Assembly: GCF_963675585.1 (NCBI RefSeq) | Contig: NZ_OY776414.1 | Span: 1 to 64,000 of the forward strand | From: an uncultured Draconibacterium sp. | GTDB lineage: Bacteria; Bacteroidota; Bacteroidia; Bacteroidales; Prolixibacteraceae | Reading direction: 5' to 3' | Length of the DNA: 64,000 bases | Part shown: piece by piece, positions 17,632-27,407 of the stretch | Layout: every line of letters begins with the position of its first letter | Numbering within the stretch: position 1 is the stretch's first letter | The notes under the pieces: model-generated | Seen by the model: only the letters and a program-made list of their open reading frames with translations | What the model was told of the DNA's origin: nothing | Databases searched by the model: none | Program-made: the position numbers and the translations under genes

Positions 17632-20600
17632 TTAAAATTGTAGGTTAAGTCCGAAACTATACGTTTTGGTATGTGGATATACACCCATACCTGCTATACC
17701 AATACCAGTTCTGCTCAGCCCTGGCACTTCGTAGTCGAATCCTGTAAAAGAAGTTATGGTCATCAGGTTTTCTGCCTGTACATAGAATTTACCTGCATCT
17801 AATCCCAATTTCTTAAAAAAGCTGTCTGTTTTGGTTGAAAAGTTATATCCAATATTTACACTCTTTAGCCTGAAATATGAACCATCTTCAACAAAATAGG
17901 TAGAAGCTCTTTTTTGATCATTAACATCTGAGGTACTTAATGCAGGAATAAGAGAATTTGCATTATCCACAGCCCAGGCATCTAAGGTGTTTCTTCCATG
18001 ATTAAATCCAAAGTAAGCAAAGTCAAGCATTTCGCGTTGGGCGTTATACATGTCATTGCCCTGTCTTCCGTCAAAAAACACATTAAACTCCCAGCTTTTA
18101 TAGCCTGCATAGAGGTTGATACCATAAATAAAATCAGGATGTGGGTTTCCTATAATTGTTCTGTCGTCCTGGTTAATCATTCCATCTCCATTAAGGTCCC
18201 TGTATCTGATATTTCCAAGTGCTTTGCCAGGTTGTGCCGCATGTACCGCCACTTCTTCCGGTGTTCTGAAAATACCATCAGCAACGTATCCGTAATAAGA
18301 ACCGATTGGATGTCCAACACCTGTATATGATACACCATCTAAAATGAAATTGTCAGAGCTGTTCAGATCCGTTACTTCATTTTCATAGGCTGAGAATGTA
18401 AAATCGGCTCCATAAGTAAATGCTTTTCGTGGCGAAGACCTGTAGCCCAAAACGATATCAATACCTTTGTTAGTCATGTCGCCGGCATTGAAAAATAGCG
18501 TTTTACCAGCTTCTCCTAACACTGACGGCTGAATGACCTGTAACAAGAGATCTGATGTTTTCTTTTCATATAAATCTACTACCAGCGTTACTTTATTGTC
18601 AAATAAGCTTGCATCTAGACCCACGTTAGTCTGGTACGATTGTTCCCATTTCAAATCGGGATTCCCAACCTGGTTTGGCGAAACACCTAAATCAATATCG
18701 CCATTACCACCACCGTTTAAATCATAATTACTATTTTCTATGGCTTGCTGGTAAATCGAATATTGTGCATATTCAAGAATGTCGGCATTACCATTCGCTC
18801 CCCAGGAAGCTCTGAGTTTTAAGTTATTTATGATTTTACTGTTTGCCAGAAAATCTTCGTTACTTATAGTCCAGCCAATTGAAGCTGTTGGAAAAATGGC
18901 ATATCTGTTATTGCGTCCAAAACGAGATGAACCATCTCTTCGAATACTGGCAGAAAGGTAATATTTGTCTTTATAGTCGTATGATGCTTTTGCAAACATA
19001 GATTCCCTTCTGCTGTCTGCACCAATTCCATAGGCATCCAGATTACTATTATCTGCAAGAATGTCGTAGGCTTCAATATTTTCAAAATCAACCTCCGTTC
19101 CATAAGGTACCTGAACACGATAATAACTGTTATCCTGGTCTTTTCGATATACCTCGTGCCCAATAAATGCGTTTAATGAATGCAATCCTAACTCGCGACT
19201 ATAGGTTAACAGATTCGTAAAGATGTAGGTGTCCATGTTATTCCGATTTCGGGCAAAGCGGGCAACCTCTTCTCCCCCTGACAGGTACACCAAATTTCCT
19301 AAGATACTTCCATTTTGATTAAAGGCTTCGGTTTGCTCATTAAACTTATAGCGATTATTATCGAAATTAAGTTTAGTGCTGAATTTTAAACCTTCAATAA
19401 TATTTAGGTCAGCATATATATTCCCGAAAGTTCTCCAGGTTTTCTGAACGTTATTCCTGTTAATGTATAAAATGGCAAGTGGATTCCATTTATCCTGAAG
19501 GCCTGCTCCAACAGGACCACCCCAGGTGCCATCTTCACCATATACAGGAATTAGCGGGTTTTGTAACAGGGCATCTTCCATCGAATTACCTTTTACCTCC
19601 TGAAAATTCGAAACGGTAAGGTTTTCTCCTATTGTTAGTCTGTTATTGAAGAAGTTAACGCTGGCGTTTAACCTGAAGTTTTTACGTTCGTAGTAAGTAT
19701 ATTCCATTAAGCCATCGTCTTTGGTATAACCCAGTCCCATAAATACTTTATACCTATCGCTACCATTTGAATAACCAAAGTCAGTAGTTGTGGAAATGGA
19801 ATTTTTAAGAATAACGTCAATCCAGTCAGTATTTGAAACTCTTAGGTTATTATCTGAATCTAAAAACTCAGGTAAAGATGTACCCGGAGTATAGGTTATA
19901 TCACCTGCGGTAACTGGAACATTTCCCTGTGCGATATATCGCACATCTAACCACTCCTGCGAGCCTAATACACTAAAATTGTCGCGCACTGTATTTAGAG
20001 TTACCCTGCTGTCTAATGTAATTTTGGCTTTTCCGCTTTCGGCTTGTTTGGTGGTCACAATTATTACACCCCGGGCCGCTTCTGTACCATAAATACCTGC
20101 TGAAGCCGCATCTTTAAGTACTTGGATACTTCCAATATCATTAGGATTTAAACCTGCAGGAGATGTTGTTTGTACACCATCAATTACCCAAAGCGGACCA
20201 GTTCCCCCAAATACTGAGGTTAGACCACGAATAGAGATTTGTGTATCGTTACCTCCCGGTACCCCGGATGACGTAAGGGTTAGGCCAGGAACCCTTCCCT
20301 GTAGTTTTGAAACTACGTTTGGAGTTGATACCATGTCCAACTCTTCGGTTTTTACGATAGAAATTGCTCCCGTAATGTCAGATTTTTTTTCAACAGCATA
20401 CCCCGTAACAACTACTTCTTCCAGTTGCTCAGTATCTTCTGTTAAAACAAAATCGTAAGTACTTTCTGTGCCAACGGCTTGTGATACTGCTGTGAAACCG
20501 ATAAAGGTTACAAGCAAGGTATCACCTTGATTAACTTCAATTTGATAGTTACCATCATAATTCGAAATTGTTCCATTCGTTGTACCTTTAACGACAACAG

Positions 20601-20727
20601 TAGCCCCGGGTAGCGGCTCACCATCACCGGATTTTATTATCCCGGAAATGGCGCGTTGTTGCGCAAAAGATAACAGCGACGAAAGAAACAATAATGTAAA
20701 ACATAAGCTTTTCATTGCATTCTTCAT
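17632..20727 (-). CDS. susC: SusC/RagA-family TonB-dependent fructan importer
   Basis: 1031 aa. Signal peptide (LCFTLLFLSSLLSFAQ), carboxypeptidase D regulatory-like domain about 25-95 (ISGIIKSGDGEPLPGATVVV), TonB box region (EEVVVTGYAVEKKSDITGAI), plug (LQGRVPGLTL ... IRGLTSVFGGTGPLWVIDGV ... ILKDAASAGIYG), and a 22-strand beta-barrel ending in the expected aromatic (SFGLNLQF). It has no STN domain, fitting control by the hybrid two-component system and not by an ECF sigma relay. It takes up fructo-oligosaccharides with the adjacent SusD. Confidence 0.95.
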   Translation of the reverse strand: MKNAMKSLCFTLLFLSSLLSFAQQRAISGIIKSGDGEPLPGATVVVKGTTNGTISNYDGNYQIEVNQGDTLLVTFIGFTAVSQAVGTESTYDFVLTEDTEQLEEVVVTGYAVEKKSDITGAISIVKTEELDMVSTPNVVSKLQGRVPGLTLTSSGVPGGNDTQISIRGLTSVFGGTGPLWVIDGVQTTSPAGLNPNDIGSIQVLKDAASAGIYGTEAARGVIIVTTKQAESGKAKITLDSRVTLNTVRDNFSVLGSQEWLDVRYIAQGNVPVTAGDITYTPGTSLPEFLDSDNNLRVSNTDWIDVILKNSISTTTDFGYSNGSDRYKVFMGLGYTKDDGLMEYTYYERKNFRLNASVNFFNNRLTIGENLTVSNFQEVKGNSMEDALLQNPLIPVYGEDGTWGGPVGAGLQDKWNPLAILYINRNNVQKTWRTFGNIYADLNIIEGLKFSTKLNFDNNRYKFNEQTEAFNQNGSILGNLVYLSGGEEVARFARNRNNMDTYIFTNLLTYSRELGLHSLNAFIGHEVYRKDQDNSYYRVQVPYGTEVDFENIEAYDILADNSNLDAYGIGADSRRESMFAKASYDYKDKYYLSASIRRDGSSRFGRNNRYAIFPTASIGWTISNEDFLANSKIINNLKLRASWGANGNADILEYAQYSIYQQAIENSNYDLNGGGNGDIDLGVSPNQVGNPDLKWEQSYQTNVGLDASLFDNKVTLVVDLYEKKTSDLLLQVIQPSVLGEAGKTLFFNAGDMTNKGIDIVLGYRSSPRKAFTYGADFTFSAYENEVTDLNSSDNFILDGVSYTGVGHPIGSYYGYVADGIFRTPEEVAVHAAQPGKALGNIRYRDLNGDGMINQDDRTIIGNPHPDFIYGINLYAGYKSWEFNVFFDGRQGNDMYNAQREMLDFAYFGFNHGRNTLDAWAVDNANSLIPALSTSDVNDQKRASTYFVEDGSYFRLKSVNIGYNFSTKTDSFFKKLGLDAGKFYVQAENLMTITSFTGFDYEVPGLSRTGIGIAGMGVYPHTKTYSFGLNLQF

Positions 20728-20738
20728 TTTATTTATCT

Positions 20739-22940
20739 TTAGTTAGAAATTTTATAAACTGTTACATTGGCCGTTGCAGTTCCGCCCTTGACAAACATAT
20801 CAACTCCGGTTGCACTGGCGAGTGTTGGGAAAAAACGTCCGGTAAAATGTACTTTATTATCAACAAATACTTCCAGTACAGATCCGTCCACAAATACACG
20901 AACATCAACTATATCTCCCTGTTCTATAGAGTAATCACCAGTTCTGATGTCTTTTCTGACCAGCGAGTTAAGTGATGATTTTGAAGCATCTACTACCCAT
21001 TGTTGTGCAGAAAAATCATAGTAAACTTTATACTCTTCTTGTCCATCGGGAGATTTTCCGAGAATAAATCCAAATTGAGTGGCATCGCCAGTATTGATTG
21101 TCGCGTTCAGTTCAAAATGGCGTTCATTATAATTCTGAAGATAATTACTACCACCATCTTCTAATGTGAGGTTGCTAAATGTGGTTTCGGATCCCCTAAG
21201 CGCATCCAAATTAGGGTGTGGTTTAATTACAATTGTATTCGTTTCATCTAATTCCCAAACTTGGGGCACACTAAATAAATGTGCCCAACCTTGTTCCATT
21301 TGGAATTGTGCATCAACCTCGTCGGGGATAATACCAATTGCCGTTATTAGTCCTTGTTCATCGGCTGTTACAGTCGGTGACAAAAATCCATTAACAACTT
21401 CTAATTTTTTAGCTTTTTCAAAATCAGGAGTAAAAACGCCATTTTCAAATTGTCCAATCCAATAAGTGGTAATAGCGGGAGTAGCATCGGGAGTTTTTTG
21501 AACTAAAAGCATTTCTTTTCCATTAGGGAATTCATATATAACAGGCATTTCCCAAAAAGCTCCTTCTCCTTCACTCTTCTGCCCCTGAAAGGCTATTCCT
21601 TCATAATTCCAATTCTTAAAATCTTCACTTTTATAATAAACAAGATTACCACCTATTGATGATATTCCACTGCCAACTACCATGTGGTAGGTACCATCTT
21701 TTTCCCAGATATACGGATCTCTAAAATCCATATCTACCTGATGTGGTGCGAAAGGAATTACAGGATTATACGAATTTTTAACAAGCGTCTGATAATTATC
21801 GGTTGATATGGCCGTTCCAATACCTGCCTTAACTCCATCAACGCCTGTATAAGCTACTGCGGGAGTGCCATTGTTAAGAATAATCGTGCAACCAGACCAA
21901 ATCCCAAAATTATCCCATCCTTCATCGGGCCATAAAACGGCATTCTGTTCATCCCAATCTACCATGTTCGTACTGGTGAAGTGCCCCCAATTTTGTTGAG
22001 CGATTCCCAGAAAAACTTCATTTTTCTGAAAGAACATGTGGTATTTATTCTGATGGTATATTAGTCCGTAAGATTCATTTGCCCATCCATAATCAGGAAG
22101 AGAGTGATATATAGGCCGATAAAAGTTATCGGAATAATTAATATCCAATTGATAGGATACCGGAGGCGATGGTGGGCTATACTTACTATATTCTGAATTT
22201 ACAATTTCTTGAGTTAATTGACCAGAAAATATCATTAACTCATCTATTGCTCCTGAGAAATAGTCAATATCATAAATACCAATCTGCTCACCTTTTGTAT
22301 TTTTTCCAATAATGAACGAGGTGTTGGTTGCTGGCCATGAGATGTTTCCGTTCGGGATAGTAGTATTTTTAATAATTGTTTTGTCAAGAAAAATCTTCAA
22401 TAAACCGTTTTTGGGACTGATGCTTACCATCACAGAGCTCCATACATTTTTTTGCAGACTTTCGGCAGTTACATGTTCATATGAGACTCCATTTATAAAG
22501 TAGTTCACTACAATCTGACCAAATTTATTTAAACCTACCATAACTCCTGTATTAGATCCCTCTGTAGTCAGAGCCAACATTGCAGAAGTGCTTATAGGAT
22601 AAGATTTCGGAGACACCCATAAAGACAAACTAAACTGACTTTTAGGAAGAATACTGCTCGACAGTGTCCCAGTTATCTGGCTTGACAAGCCATCGAAGAA
22701 CAATCCATTACCCATTACGCCAGGCATTCGGTTAATACCGTTACCCAATATTTCGTAGTTATTGTTGGTATTCGATTCGACGGTGGTATTCCCGGAGTTT
22801 TCATTAAACTTAAACGCAACTACTTCCTCAATCGTTTCTTCAGGAGTGACTATCGGAGGAAGTGACCCATCATCATCGCTACATGATAAAGAAAAAGCAG
22901 CAATGAATAAAGATGAAATAATTAGAATGATTAGTTTCAT
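20739..22940 (-). CDS. GH32-like lipoprotein with LamG-like domain, nucleophile position Glu
   Basis: 733 aa; lipobox Cys20 (FIAAFSLSC). LamG-like sandwich about 40-245 (FSLSLWVSPKSYP; FFDGLSSQITG), then a GH32 propeller: WANESYG at 286-292 replaces WMNDPNG so that Glu289 sits where the Asp nucleophile should be, FRDP at 406-409 is intact, and WEMP with Glu464 replaces ECP. The C-terminal sandwich carries VDVRVFVDGSVLEVFVD. Same domain plan as the protein at 10661-12823, but clearly diverged. It lies between fructokinase and susC. It could be an outer-surface hydrolase with a variant active site or a binding protein. Confidence 0.83.
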   Translation of the reverse strand: MKLIILIISSLFIAAFSLSCSDDDGSLPPIVTPEETIEEVVAFKFNENSGNTTVESNTNNNYEILGNGINRMPGVMGNGLFFDGLSSQITGTLSSSILPKSQFSLSLWVSPKSYPISTSAMLALTTEGSNTGVMVGLNKFGQIVVNYFINGVSYEHVTAESLQKNVWSSVMVSISPKNGLLKIFLDKTIIKNTTIPNGNISWPATNTSFIIGKNTKGEQIGIYDIDYFSGAIDELMIFSGQLTQEIVNSEYSKYSPPSPPVSYQLDINYSDNFYRPIYHSLPDYGWANESYGLIYHQNKYHMFFQKNEVFLGIAQQNWGHFTSTNMVDWDEQNAVLWPDEGWDNFGIWSGCTIILNNGTPAVAYTGVDGVKAGIGTAISTDNYQTLVKNSYNPVIPFAPHQVDMDFRDPYIWEKDGTYHMVVGSGISSIGGNLVYYKSEDFKNWNYEGIAFQGQKSEGEGAFWEMPVIYEFPNGKEMLLVQKTPDATPAITTYWIGQFENGVFTPDFEKAKKLEVVNGFLSPTVTADEQGLITAIGIIPDEVDAQFQMEQGWAHLFSVPQVWELDETNTIVIKPHPNLDALRGSETTFSNLTLEDGGSNYLQNYNERHFELNATINTGDATQFGFILGKSPDGQEEYKVYYDFSAQQWVVDASKSSLNSLVRKDIRTGDYSIEQGDIVDVRVFVDGSVLEVFVDNKVHFTGRFFPTLASATGVDMFVKGGTATANVTVYKISN

Positions 22941-22953
22941 TTATGTTCTCTAT

Positions 22954-23850
22954 TTAGTTTCCTGATAAAATTTCACTTATTTCAGCCATGTCGTACCTTG
23001 GAGTCGCTCCTTCTTTTGATGCAACGAATGCTCCTGTTGCACAAGCAAATGCCAATGCATCGGCAGGTTCTTTTTTATTTAGAAGAGATGCAATTAATCC
23101 GGCAAGAAATGCGTCTCCTGCACCAACGGTATCAACAGCGTTTACTTTAAATCCGGGGTGTTCGTAAAATTCGCCATCATAGTACAATAATGCTCCATTT
23201 TCGCCTTTGGTTACACAAACCATTTTTATATTGTAATGCGACACAAACCATTTGATAAGACTTTTTTCATCGTATTTGTGTTTGTTATACCACTGTGCAA
23301 ATACCACCAATTCGTCGTCGTTTAGTTTTACGATATCAGTTTTATCCAGTAGCTTTTCGACCACTTCCTGCGAATCGTAAGGTTTACGAAAGTTCACATC
23401 AATAAGTTTAAGACCATCGTTGTCCAATAATGTTAGGATGGTCTTGCGTGTTAGTGGATTACGTGAAGCCAAAGTGCCATAAATAACCAAGCCTGAACTT
23501 TTTGCTTTTTTGATTAAATCCTCAGTTAAAAGAATACTGTCCCATGCGACCGGTTCGCAAATCTCATAGGTAGCGTTATTATTGTCATCCAGATGGACCA
23601 ATACCTCACTGGTTGGAAGAAATTCATCGGTTTGGATGTAATTCGTAGTAACACCAGAACTTTTTAGAAAATCTTTCAGTTTTTTACCAGACTCGTCGTT
23701 CCCAATTCTGCTTGCTATTGCCACATCTAATCCAATTGCATTTAAATGAAGCGCTACATTCATTGGCGCTCCTCCAGGTTTAGCTCCCGATGGTAGACGG
23801 TCCCACAGCACCTCTCCAATACATAAGATTTCCTTATTCTTTATTTCCAT
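22954..23850 (-). CDS. PfkB-family fructokinase
   Basis: 298 aa, cytoplasmic. PfkB/ribokinase signatures are GAPMNVALHLNAIGLDVAIASRIG near residue 30 and the ATP/anion-hole motif VDTVGAGDAFLAGL near 245, with the catalytic Asp in GAGD. It phosphorylates fructose released from fructans. It sits between the MFS importer gene (10-base gap) and a GH32-like gene (13-base gap), the same pairing as kinase and importer in the B. thetaiotaomicron fructan locus. Other hexoses cannot be excluded. Confidence 0.92.
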   Translation of the reverse strand: MEIKNKEILCIGEVLWDRLPSGAKPGGAPMNVALHLNAIGLDVAIASRIGNDESGKKLKDFLKSSGVTTNYIQTDEFLPTSEVLVHLDDNNNATYEICEPVAWDSILLTEDLIKKAKSSGLVIYGTLASRNPLTRKTILTLLDNDGLKLIDVNFRKPYDSQEVVEKLLDKTDIVKLNDDELVVFAQWYNKHKYDEKSLIKWFVSHYNIKMVCVTKGENGALLYYDGEFYEHPGFKVNAVDTVGAGDAFLAGLIASLLNKKEPADALAFACATGAFVASKEGATPRYDMAEISEILSGN

Positions 23851-23860
23851 AATGAAATGA

Positions 23861-25198
23861 TTATTGTTGTATTAACTCTTTTTGAATGTCTTCTAATGAT
23901 TTGCCTTTCGTTTCAGGAAGTATTTTCCAAGCAAAAAAGAAATGCAACACCATCATTACAGCAAAAAAACCAAATGATATCCCACCACCTACAGAATTAT
24001 TCAAAACAGGAAATCCCCAAATCAGTGCTGCCGCGAAAATCCAGTGGGTAAAACTTCCCAGTGCTTGTCCTTGTGAGCGGACTTTATTAGGAAAGATTTC
24101 AGAAATTACCACCCATAATACAGCACCTTGCGAAAAAGCAAAAAATGCGATGAACCCCATCAGGTAAATCATAACACCATTACCTCCCAGTTCTGAATAA
24201 TTCTCTGTAAAAAAGGCTTTTGAAAGCATTCCAAGAAAGAACACCATTCCTACAGAACCGACCATTAGTAAAGTCCGTCGTCCATATTTGTCGATAAGGA
24301 AAAGGGCTACAAAAGTGAATATTAGGTTCGTTGCACCAACAGAAATGGATTGTAGTAAAGATGCATTAGTTCCAAAGCCAGCCATTTCAAATACACGGGG
24401 AGCATAAATCATGATGGCGTTAATGCCAGCTAATTGATTGAACGCTGCTATCAAAATAGCTATCATTATCGGAAAACGATTCTCTCTTACAAATAACTTT
24501 CCGTGCCCTATAGCTTCTTCCTGTTCAACAGATTCTTTTACAATACGAACTTCTTCTTCAGGATTCTTGGCTTTTATGCGTTGGAAAATTGCTAAAGCTT
24601 CGTCGTTCCGTCCTTTATTGATTAGCCATCTTGGGCTTTCTGGAACCAAATTCAACAGCAAAAAGAATAAGGTTGCAGGGATGACTTCAACACCAATCAT
24701 CCAACGCCACGAATTGCTTTCAATTATATTTGCCAAAAGATAATTCACTGCAAAAGCCAGGAAAATAGCCGTTACTACAAAAAACTGGTTCAGTAAAACC
24801 AATTGTCCGCGTTTCTTGGCTGGTGAGATCTCAGCAATAAACATTGGGGTTACAACTGTAATACTTCCCAATAACACTCCGGTTATTAAGCGGAAGAACA
24901 AAAGCATGCTCCAGTTAATGGCAAAAGCACTACCTAAAGTTGATATTGCAAAAAGACCAGATAGTACAATTAATGATTTGCGGCGACCGAATTTTTCGGC
25001 AGGCTTACCTATTATTAATGTACCAATGATAGTCCCAATAATAGCAACGGCCACTGTAAAACCAAGCCAAAAGCTATTTAAATTGTATAAAGTTTCTAAT
25101 TGTGTGGTGGTTCCTGACATCATGGCTATATCATAACCAAAAAGGAAACCTCCAATTGCGATTATTATTGCGACTGTAAAGACATTTTGTTGCTTCAT
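23861..25198 (-). CDS. MFS sugar-porter (fructose importer)
   Basis: 445 aa, 12 hydrophobic segments. Sugar-porter signatures: GGFLFGYDIAMMSG in helix 1, GKPAEKFGRRKSLIV after helix 2, RLITGVLLGS, PESPRWLINKGR in the central loop, QLAGINAIMIYAPRVFE in helix 7, and PETKGKSLEDIQ at the C-terminus. It is an inner-membrane monosaccharide:proton symporter. As first gene of the fructan transcript and next to fructokinase, it is expected to carry fructose. Its promoter region contains the candidate operator repeats at 25267-25355. Confidence 0.92.
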   Translation of the reverse strand: MKQQNVFTVAIIIAIGGFLFGYDIAMMSGTTTQLETLYNLNSFWLGFTVAVAIIGTIIGTLIIGKPAEKFGRRKSLIVLSGLFAISTLGSAFAINWSMLLFFRLITGVLLGSITVVTPMFIAEISPAKKRGQLVLLNQFFVVTAIFLAFAVNYLLANIIESNSWRWMIGVEVIPATLFFLLLNLVPESPRWLINKGRNDEALAIFQRIKAKNPEEEVRIVKESVEQEEAIGHGKLFVRENRFPIMIAILIAAFNQLAGINAIMIYAPRVFEMAGFGTNASLLQSISVGATNLIFTFVALFLIDKYGRRTLLMVGSVGMVFFLGMLSKAFFTENYSELGGNGVMIYLMGFIAFFAFSQGAVLWVVISEIFPNKVRSQGQALGSFTHWIFAAALIWGFPVLNNSVGGGISFGFFAVMMVLHFFFAWKILPETKGKSLEDIQKELIQQ

Positions 25199-25229
25199 TT
25201 CGATTCAGAATTATTGGTTTATCTGGAAT

Positions 25230-25355
25230 CAAAATTATTTCTTGTGATGCAATTCGTCAGTCAGTCATGAAACAAAATCAGCTATAAATGTTTCATTTTT
25301 AGTCGTATCTGCATAGATTTTAGTTTATGTTACACGATTGTTAGATATGTTTCAT
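25230..25355 (-). promoter_or_regulatory. Fructan PUL promoter and candidate regulator-binding repeats
   Basis: On the minus strand TAATTTTG (25230-25237) fits the Bacteroidetes -7 box TAnnTTTG exactly and lies about 32 bases before the importer start codon. Upstream are two identical 9-mers in the same orientation, ATGTTTCAT at 25288-25296 and 25347-25355 on the + strand, plus an opposed partial copy ATGAAACA at 25267-25274. AraC-type hybrid regulators bind repeated half-sites ahead of PUL promoters, so these may be its targets. No clear -33 element at the right distance was found. Confidence 0.45.
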
Positions 25356-25400
25356 TAATATTAGTTATAGGGAAAGGCAATTGGGTTTATCGATGAGGAT

Positions 25401-27404
25401 CTAATTCTTTATCAAATGCCCTAATCCTGGATCGTTTTTAATCCTTTCCAATTCATCCACAACAATCTGCGCTGTTTCGCTTTTGATGCGAGAATAATTG
25501 AAATTAATTTCTTGTTGAAGCTGGCTTTTCCCTTCTTTATCGGTAAAATTTGTGATAACCGGGATCGGCTTATAGTTCTTTGTTTCTCTGGCAACTCTTT
25601 CGTTGTCAACTACAATTTCTGCATGGAAAATCTTTTGCTCAATACGTTCGTCAAAGTTATCCGAAACGGCACCCACAAAAGTTCCCTGTGTAAGGTTACT
25701 TATTTTCGATGCCGGAATTAAAGTATCCATTTGAGTGTTAATAGAGGTGGATTTATCCTGCCGGTTAATGGTCATCGATTGGCGTTTTTGCAACACTTTC
25801 CCAAACCGTTCCGATAAGGTTTTGGCAGTCTCTCCAACCACCTGGCCGCTAAAAATATTTCCCACGGTATTCATAACAACCTTTGCCTCTTTGTCTCCAT
25901 AATCCCGGTTAAGCTGTGAAAAATCCTGAAATCCAAGGCACACAGCAACCTTATTACTTCGTGCAGTTGCAATCAAATTATCCAATCCACGGAAATATAT
26001 TGTCGGTAGCTCATCAATAATTACTGAGCTTTTTAATTGTCCCTTTTTGTTGATGAGTTTTACGATGCGGGAATTATATAACCCCAGTGCTGCAGAGTAA
26101 ATGTTCTGGCGGTCGGGATTATTTCCAACGCAAAGGATTTTCGGTTCTTTCGGATTGTTAATGTCCAGAGTAAAATCGTTACCAGACATTACCCAGTAAA
26201 GCTGAGGAGATATCATTCGTGATAGTGGAATTTTAGCACTGGCAATCTGCCCCTGAAGCTGATCCTGTGCACCACCTTCCCAGGCATCAATAAAAGGAGA
26301 TAGGTAATTTTCCAACTCTGGATAAGAAGTCAGAATAGTAAAAATGTCAGCATACTTTTTATTCAAAAATTCCACTGCATGGGGAAAAGTGCAATACCTT
26401 CCATTTTTATAGATCTTCAGGTACCAGATAATAGCAGCTAGAAGGATAATAGGCGATTCAACGAAGAAGTCACCCTGTTTCTGAATCCAGGTTTTATTCA
26501 GGTTCAGCATGATCGTATACGCCGATTCATAAGCATCCGCAATATCAGTCATAAATTCCGGTGCAATTGGATTACAGCGATGACTGCGTTCCGGGTCATC
26601 AAAATTTATTACATAAAATTTCGGAGGTACATCGTATCTGTGTATGTTTTTCAATAATGTATTGTAAGCAATTACGCTCAGGTCGTCAAACTTAAAATCG
26701 TAAATGTACATGCTGAAACCCTTCTGAATTTGTTGCCTGATGTAGTTATTTACAATGGCATAAGATTTTCCGCTACCAGGAGTCCCCAAAACAATACTTG
26801 CCCGGAAAGGATTCACCACATTAATCCATCCATCGTAATTCGTACCTTTATGTTTAAACCGCGTGGGGAGGTTTACAGAGTATTCATTTTCCATTAATTG
26901 CATTTCCTGCATGAATGATTCGTTTTCGTCGTTAAAAACATCCTGCATCAGGTTATTTTTTAATAGGCGACTCATCCATAATCCCGATTTCAAAAGCAGG
27001 ATATATCCAATTGACAACGATAAAATGTAAAGAACACTTTTTGCTATTAACGAGGTTTGAAGCTTCAATATAAAACCATTAAAGAAATAGAAACCTAATC
27101 CGAAAACGAGAAAAATCATAATCCTGGTCCAGGTCACTTTTTCTGTTTTTACACCTCGTATCCCCAGACAAGAAATAGCCAGCAAAACAAAACTTGCCAG
27201 CTTCGACCAAACTGGCAAAGAGAAGATTCCGGTGTATCTCTGAAAATTTAGCAGAATTTTATCGATGATGCCAACTGTTGCATGAAACTCAACAAGGATC
27301 TCGTAACAAAACCAGTAAATATGAAATATTAGAATTAGGATACTTACTGCCCTGATTAACTCTATAATTTTTGCAAGGGCTCTTACATCGTCTTCGTTTT
27401 GCAT
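25401..27404 (-). CDS. mobC: Type IV coupling protein (TraG/VirD4, MobC)
   Basis: 667 aa. Four hydrophobic segments in the first 140 residues anchor it in the inner membrane. Walker A is GTPGSGKS (207-214), and Walker B is VIIDELPTIY followed by ATARSNKVAVCLGFQDFSQL, a VirD4/TraG signature. A C-terminal alpha-helical tail ends NDPGLGHLIKN. It links the relaxase-DNA complex to the mating-pore proteins encoded at 36-44 kb. It is last in the mobA-mobB-mobC run, 3 bases after mobB, and borders the fructan PUL promoter directly with only about 200 bases between. A fragment resembling its 3' end is found at 6.07 kb. Confidence 0.93.
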   Translation of the reverse strand: MQNEDDVRALAKIIELIRAVSILILIFHIYWFCYEILVEFHATVGIIDKILLNFQRYTGIFSLPVWSKLASFVLLAISCLGIRGVKTEKVTWTRIMIFLVFGLGFYFFNGFILKLQTSLIAKSVLYILSLSIGYILLLKSGLWMSRLLKNNLMQDVFNDENESFMQEMQLMENEYSVNLPTRFKHKGTNYDGWINVVNPFRASIVLGTPGSGKSYAIVNNYIRQQIQKGFSMYIYDFKFDDLSVIAYNTLLKNIHRYDVPPKFYVINFDDPERSHRCNPIAPEFMTDIADAYESAYTIMLNLNKTWIQKQGDFFVESPIILLAAIIWYLKIYKNGRYCTFPHAVEFLNKKYADIFTILTSYPELENYLSPFIDAWEGGAQDQLQGQIASAKIPLSRMISPQLYWVMSGNDFTLDINNPKEPKILCVGNNPDRQNIYSAALGLYNSRIVKLINKKGQLKSSVIIDELPTIYFRGLDNLIATARSNKVAVCLGFQDFSQLNRDYGDKEAKVVMNTVGNIFSGQVVGETAKTLSERFGKVLQKRQSMTINRQDKSTSINTQMDTLIPASKISNLTQGTFVGAVSDNFDERIEQKIFHAEIVVDNERVARETKNYKPIPVITNFTDKEGKSQLQQEINFNYSRIKSETAQIVVDELERIKNDPGLGHLIKN

Positions 27405-27407
27405 AGC

